From NCBI GenBank assembly GCA_947575235.1, contig CANPMT010000028.1, positions 1-37,219 of the forward strand: a stretch of 37,219 nt of DNA, given 5' to 3'. The notes under the pieces were generated by a model. That model worked only from the letters and a program-made list of their open reading frames with translations. It had not been told where the DNA came from and did not search any database. This document shows, one piece after another, positions 33,548 through 37,219 of this stretch. Positions within the stretch are counted from its first letter, which is position 1, and each line of letters starts with the position of its first letter. This stretch comes from an uncultured Porphyromonadaceae bacterium (GTDB lineage Bacteria; Bacteroidota; Bacteroidia; Bacteroidales; Muribaculaceae). A program made the translations under genes and the position numbers.

Positions 33548-34744
33548 CTATTTTTTCTGAAAATTTTTCAGAATTACATCGTAACGGTCGGTCACCTCTC
33601 CCACTACATCCTCCCAGCTCCTTACCAATGTATCGCGTGCTCCACGCGCCACATCATGCAGAAGGTCTATGTCGGTTGCCAGAGTGGTTATAAGGTCGGC
33701 AAATTCACGGGGATTGCTGCGCGCAAGGAAACCGTTGCGGCGGTCGGACACCACCTCGGAGGCTGTTGACCCCTCTATGAGTATGGCGGGAGTGCCCATG
33801 GCGGCTGCCTCTCTCACCACAAGGGGGGCGTTGTCGTAGAATGAGGGGAAGATGAAGAGGTCGCTCGCGGCATAGTAGTCGCTCAGCGCACGGCGGTCGG
33901 TGATCACGCCGTTGAGCTTCACCCTATCCTGCAATCCTGTCTCTTTGATAATCTTCGACATCTCGTCGCGGGCATACCCGGTGCCGATGAAGTTCATGCG
34001 GAAATTCACCCTCCCTTTCAGCAGAGTCAGCGCCTCAAGGATGGTGCGTATACCCTTCTCCCAGATATGCTGCCCCACAAATAGAAGGTCTATGGCATCG
34101 TCCTGGAACCCGAGTCTGCGCTTGGCCTCAAGTTTGTATCGGAACAGATCACCCTCTATGATGGAGGCGAAGTCATTTCCATTCTCAACAACTGTCAGAG
34201 GGCCCTTGTAGCCATATTCCCTGACGGTCTCCTCCACCTGGGCCTGGGGTATCCATACCTCATCGCAGGCATTGAAGAAGTTGAGTATCCGCTTCATTAT
34301 AATGGGCACACACCAGGGCATGAGCTTGAACGAATGCTCAAGATCGGCTCTGTATTTGGAGTGGAACGTACCTATGAGCGGGATGTGCTGGTGTTTTTTG
34401 ACGTACACTCCCAGCCGTCCCGATGAGAAGGGACAGTGGGAGTGTATCAGACGGAAATCGGTATCGCGAAGTCTTTTCCAGATGAAGGGATCGAGCTTCG
34501 GGTAGCCGTATCTGTATGGTTTGCGTGAACGTATCGGAAGTGAGAAGAACTGCATCACATGATACGGATAGTCGCGGCTCTCAGGATTCCAGGGGGTCAC
34601 CACACAAGGGGTGCGTCCCGACTCCTTGAGCCAATGGACATAGTTGACCACAGTTGTTGTCACCCCATCGAGTATCGGGGGGAAACTGTCGTTGAATATG
34701 CCATACAATCCTTTGTCGGCCGGATGTGAATATAATCTTCTCAT
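33548..34744 (-). CDS. GT4-family glycosyltransferase
   Basis: A 398-aa GT-B glycosyltransferase. The N-terminal domain starts with GIFNDSFPPILDGVTTTVVNY (acceptor side), and LIHSHCPFSSGRLG and GTFHSKYRADLEHSF follow. The donor-binding C-terminal half carries LLFVGQHIWEKGIRTILEAL, FIFPSFYDNAPLVVREA and the E-x7-E type motif EAAAMGTPAILIEGSTASE. It resembles enzymes making diacylglycerol glycolipids or phosphatidylinositol mannosides; the sugar is unknown. Start assignment is uncertain: ATG at 34744 is only a few bases after the expected transcription start, so translation may be leaderless or may start at TTG 34708. Confidence 0.85.
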   Translation of the reverse strand: MRRLYSHPADKGLYGIFNDSFPPILDGVTTTVVNYVHWLKESGRTPCVVTPWNPESRDYPYHVMQFFSLPIRSRKPYRYGYPKLDPFIWKRLRDTDFRLIHSHCPFSSGRLGVYVKKHQHIPLIGTFHSKYRADLEHSFKLMPWCVPIIMKRILNFFNACDEVWIPQAQVEETVREYGYKGPLTVVENGNDFASIIEGDLFRYKLEAKRRLGFQDDAIDLLFVGQHIWEKGIRTILEALTLLKGRVNFRMNFIGTGYARDEMSKIIKETGLQDRVKLNGVITDRRALSDYYAASDLFIFPSFYDNAPLVVREAAAMGTPAILIEGSTASEVVSDRRNGFLARSNPREFADLITTLATDIDLLHDVARGARDTLVRSWEDVVGEVTDRYDVILKNFQKK

Positions 34745-34753
34745 TTTCGGCTG

Positions 34754-34785
34754 CAAAATTAAACCATTCTTAACAGTTATCCAAA
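34754..34785 (-). promoter_or_regulatory. Promoter of the GT4-flippase-kdsB operon
   Basis: Minus-strand TTTG (34782-34785) and TAATTTTG (34754-34761) are 20 bp apart, a full consensus match. It lies in the 43-bp gap after the permease stop codon. The predicted transcript starts at about 34747-34750, within 3-6 nt of the ATG at 34744. Confidence 0.82.
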
Positions 34786-34799
34786 CTTTTCAGGTGTTA

Positions 34800-36404
34800 T
34801 CAGTATTTTTCTTGGCCATGGGCGGCTATCGCCTTGTCCTGGGCCGACTCTTTCTCCTCTTCGGTGGGCTCGTAGCCTGCCTTCCATGCCGACACCTGCG
34901 AAGGCTTGCGACCCTCTATCTGCCAGTCGAATGGCGCGAAGTGGGTGGCGGGGTTTCTCCATGAGGGTTTGCGGAGAGCGTACACTATCAGTGGCAAACC
35001 TACAAAGACCGCGGTGCCCACTATCAATATCCCGACATAAATCACCGGACTTCCGGTTGAGATCTGCGACGGTGGCAGGAAACTGAGCAGAAGCGCGGCG
35101 GCAGCTCCGGCTATACCTACTATGCACACTATCCACTCACCCAATTTCCCTCCGGGCACCTTGAAGCCTCGACGTTTGTTGGGTTCGGTGCGGCGCAGCC
35201 TGATAAAGGCTCCGTAGATGATGAGCACCATTATAAGATAGATGATGGTTGAGAGCTGCGACATTATCTGATAGGCGGCCTCTACCGAGGGCAGCACTAT
35301 TATCACAAGACTGAGTATGGTCACGACTCCGCCGGCTATGTAGAGGATGTTCTGGTTGACGCCGTTCTTGTTGACTGTCTGTAGCCCTCGCGGAAGGTAG
35401 CCTGACTGGGCAACTGCCATCACACCCACCGACGGACCGTTGACCAGCGCGCTCACCTGTCCCAAAACGCCAAACATTATGAAGAAGGCCATAACGTTTC
35501 CGAGCCACCCTAAGTCAAATGCAGCCCATAGTTCATTGTAGGCCATGAGGAGCGACTGGAGTATGTCGATATCTTTCGACGGTATCACCACTCCTATTAT
35601 AAGGGTGCCGAGAGCATACGCGGCCACTATCACAATAATAGACAGGAACACGGATTTCGGGAAATCCCGCGCCGGATTGCGCATGTCGTTGATATGCACG
35701 GCCTGTATCTCCATACCTCCGAAGAAGAGGAAGATTGAGGCTGCCAGAACCACTGTGTTGAGATGACTGAAGTTGGGGAAGAAGGGTATGTGGTCGAGGT
35801 GCATGGTGTGACCGGTGGCTACGTATATGATGCCTAAGGCAAAGAGCACCACGACCGGTATGATTGTGCCGAAAAGGCCACCGTATGTACTCAGTTTGTT
35901 GGCCGACTTCGTACCCCGGAAGGCGTTGAAGGTCGCTCCCCAGTATAGCACGAATGCTATCACGAGGGTGTAAATCTTGTTGGTGGCAAGGGCCTGGTCG
36001 AAACTCTCAGGCCAGAAGATGTAGGCAAGCGACACGGCTCCGAATATGAGCACTGTCGGAAACCATATAATGATTGTCATCCATTCAAGAAACATTGAGG
36101 TCCAACCCCACCGTGGACCGAAAGCCTCCGACACCCATCGGTAAAGACCTCCTGACTCTGTCCAGGTCGAGGCCAGTTCGGCACATACCAATGAATAAGG
36201 CAAAAGAAACACTACGGCAGCGAAGATATAGTAAAAAATCGACTGCACTCCGAATTTTGCCTCCGACGGCAAACCCCTCAGACTTAATATCGAGGTAATA
36301 ATCAAGACAGCCATCGCAAACATAGTGATGGTCCCCTTGGCTGTTGATTTCGGCTTTACCCTCCCCGAGGAAGTGGTGGAAGCTCCTGAAGCTGGTGTAT
36401 TCAT
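34800..36404 (-). CDS. APC-family amino-acid permease
   Basis: A 534-aa integral membrane transporter of the amino acid-polyamine-organocation superfamily with about 12 helices. Hallmarks: TMFAMAVLIITSILSLRGLP in TM1, SLVCAELASTWTESGGLYRWV in TM2-3, GMEIQAVHINDMRNPARDFPK in TM6, and a long polar C-terminus. It resembles glutamate/GABA-type antiporters; the substrate is not certain. It is transcribed alone. Its start codon lies only 32 bp from the 17-bp tandem array, which therefore occupies its upstream region. No clear promoter was seen. Confidence 0.88.
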   Translation of the reverse strand: MNTPASGASTTSSGRVKPKSTAKGTITMFAMAVLIITSILSLRGLPSEAKFGVQSIFYYIFAAVVFLLPYSLVCAELASTWTESGGLYRWVSEAFGPRWGWTSMFLEWMTIIIWFPTVLIFGAVSLAYIFWPESFDQALATNKIYTLVIAFVLYWGATFNAFRGTKSANKLSTYGGLFGTIIPVVVLFALGIIYVATGHTMHLDHIPFFPNFSHLNTVVLAASIFLFFGGMEIQAVHINDMRNPARDFPKSVFLSIIVIVAAYALGTLIIGVVIPSKDIDILQSLLMAYNELWAAFDLGWLGNVMAFFIMFGVLGQVSALVNGPSVGVMAVAQSGYLPRGLQTVNKNGVNQNILYIAGGVVTILSLVIIVLPSVEAAYQIMSQLSTIIYLIMVLIIYGAFIRLRRTEPNKRRGFKVPGGKLGEWIVCIVGIAGAAAALLLSFLPPSQISTGSPVIYVGILIVGTAVFVGLPLIVYALRKPSWRNPATHFAPFDWQIEGRKPSQVSAWKAGYEPTEEEKESAQDKAIAAHGQEKY

Positions 36405-36435
36405 ATCAAATGATTATTAGGGAATATATTCTTAA

Positions 36436-36826
36436 GAATCTTTCTGAAAAGAAAATCCTATCGCAAGGAGAATCCTATCGTGAAGAAAATCTTATCGCGA
36501 AGAAAATCCTATCGCGAACTGAATCCTCCTGCTGAGGGAATCCTATCGCGAAGAGAATCCTGTCGCGAAGAGAATCCTATCGCGAAGCGAATCCTATCGT
36601 GAAGAGAATCCTGTCGCGAAGAGAATCCTATCGCGAAGAGAATCCTGTCGCAAGGAGAATCTTATCGCAAAGAAAATCTTATCGCGAAGCGAATCCTGTC
36701 GCGAAGAGAATCCTGTCGCAAGGAGAATCTTATCGCAAAGAAAATCTTATCGCGAAGCGAATCCTATCGCAATGGAAATCCTATCGCAAGGAGAATCCTA
36801 TCGCGAACTGAATCCTGTCGTGGAGC
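36436..36826. repeat. 17-bp tandem array, 23 units
   Basis: Twenty-three head-to-tail copies of a 17-bp unit (consensus GAATCCTATCGCGAAGA) occupy exactly 391 bp with no insertion or deletion. Copies differ by substitutions only, mainly at positions 1, 6, 8, 12-13 and the last four bases; unit 1 and unit 6 are the most degenerate. Every unit has or derives from a TCGCGA palindrome. The three-unit blocks 36640-36690 and 36708-36758 are identical. Plus-strand consensus is stop-free in all frames (17-aa period), but no ribosome-binding site or good start is visible, so it is not taken as a gene. Confidence 0.95.
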
Positions 36827-37004
36827 GAATATTCTCTTCTCTCCTACTTATAACATCGCGTGGGTTTAAATGGTTTTTAGTCAAATTAACAGTATTTAGT
36901 TCTATTTCTTCCCCTTGTCATAGAATATAACGCCCAGTCATCACGTTAAGAAACAGTAGGCCCACGCTACATCTCCAATGCTGTGACGTATACCTACAAT
37001 ACAA
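36827..37004. other. Spacer between the two tandem arrays
   Basis: An AT-rich stretch of about 180 bp between the arrays. I see no gene, tRNA, terminator or convincing promoter in it. GGGTTTAAATGG near 36855 faintly resembles the core of the 18-bp unit. Confidence 0.5.
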
Positions 37005-37035
37005 CCCAATAATTCAAACCCAATAATTCAAACCC
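37005..37035. repeat. 14-bp direct repeat, two copies
   Basis: CCCAATAATTCAAA occurs twice head to tail (37005-37018 and 37019-37032), followed by a third CCC. It borders the 18-bp array without sharing its sequence. Confidence 0.85.
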
Positions 37036-37039
37036 ACGC

Positions 37040-37219
37040 TTTTAAACGGTAACCATAGTTTAAACGGCAACCAGAGTTTAAACGGTAACCAGAGTTTAAA
37101 CAGCAACCAAAGTTTAAACGGCAACCAGAGTTTAAACAGCAACCATAGTTTAAACGGCAACCACAGTTTAAACGGCAACCACAGTTTAAACGGCAACCAC
37201 AGTTTAAACGGCAACCACA
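37040..37219. repeat. 18-bp tandem array, 10 units, runs off the window
   Basis: Ten head-to-tail 18-bp units (consensus GTTTAAACGGCAACCACA) fill 180 bp exactly and reach the last base of the window, so the array probably continues. Substitutions are few; the last four units are identical, the first is the most diverged. Each unit contains the palindrome GTTTAAAC (first unit TTTTAAAC). On the minus strand one frame reads as a KLWLPF hexapeptide repeat with no proper start, unlikely to be a gene. Confidence 0.95.

Noticed and set aside
36599..36811. Open reading frame over the 17-bp array
   Set aside because: It starts with GTG inside a repeat unit, has no upstream signal, and is open only because the repeat consensus lacks plus-strand stops.
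37014..37214. KLWLPF hexapeptide frame over the 18-bp array
   Set aside because: It is a direct product of an 18-bp period; the first codon is a TTG inside a unit and the true frame start lies outside the window.
36436..37219. CRISPR array
   Set aside because: Units are contiguous with no unique spacers, are too short, and no cas gene is present.

Overview
The window is a chromosomal segment of a Bacteroidales bacterium, probably a Muribaculaceae-like gut species (this level of placement is inference). The evidence is a complete BatABCDE aerotolerance operon behind moxR, the Bacteroidetes promoter form TTTG-N19/20-TAnnTTTG in several intergenic gaps, DUF4827 and DUF4230 proteins, a long PPi-dependent phosphofructokinase, a 67K-type SppA, and a Spi-domain protein with a C-terminal module like those of type IX secretion cargo. 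No rRNA, tRNA, CRISPR array, transposase or phage gene was seen.

Layout. 178-8645 (minus): moxR, a DUF58 protein, a BatD-like membrane protein, then batA, batB, batC, batD and batE, tightly spaced with several start/stop overlaps. 8822-17036 (minus): housekeeping genes read in the order nrnA-type DHH phosphoesterase, DUF4827 lipoprotein, glmM, sppA, lpxK, punA, thiL. 17172-20734 (plus): mazG, topB, a small Cys-rich membrane peptide and a Sua5/YrdC protein, divergent from nrnA. 20908-23656 (plus): mdh and pfp, each with its own promoter and terminator. 23786-26758 (plus): a TPP riboswitch, a TonB-dependent receptor and a PnuC-family transporter, best read as a thiamine-uptake module, closed by a very strong hairpin. 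26855-28444: a thioredoxin lipoprotein convergent with two adjacent DUF4230 proteins. 28640-31370 (plus): an MFS transporter and a Spi-domain protein. 31354-34744 (minus): a GT4 glycosyltransferase, a flippase-like membrane protein, kdsB and a small membrane protein. 34800-36404 (minus): an APC amino-acid permease. 36405-37219: no gene, but two adjacent tandem arrays with 17-bp and 18-bp units.

Most genes are conserved core functions: envelope synthesis (GlmM, LpxK, KdsB), nucleotide and RNA turnover (NrnA, MazG, PunA), central carbon metabolism (Mdh, PFP) and thiamine supply (ThiL plus the riboswitch-controlled uptake genes). The least explained parts are the two tandem arrays upstream of the permease, the Spi protein without a peptidase domain, the compact TPP riboswitch that almost touches its start codon, the nearly leaderless promoter of the glycosyltransferase operon, and a series of hairpin-bearing leaders. 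I see no defence or mobile system. If there is something undescribed here, the twin arrays at the right edge are the best candidate.
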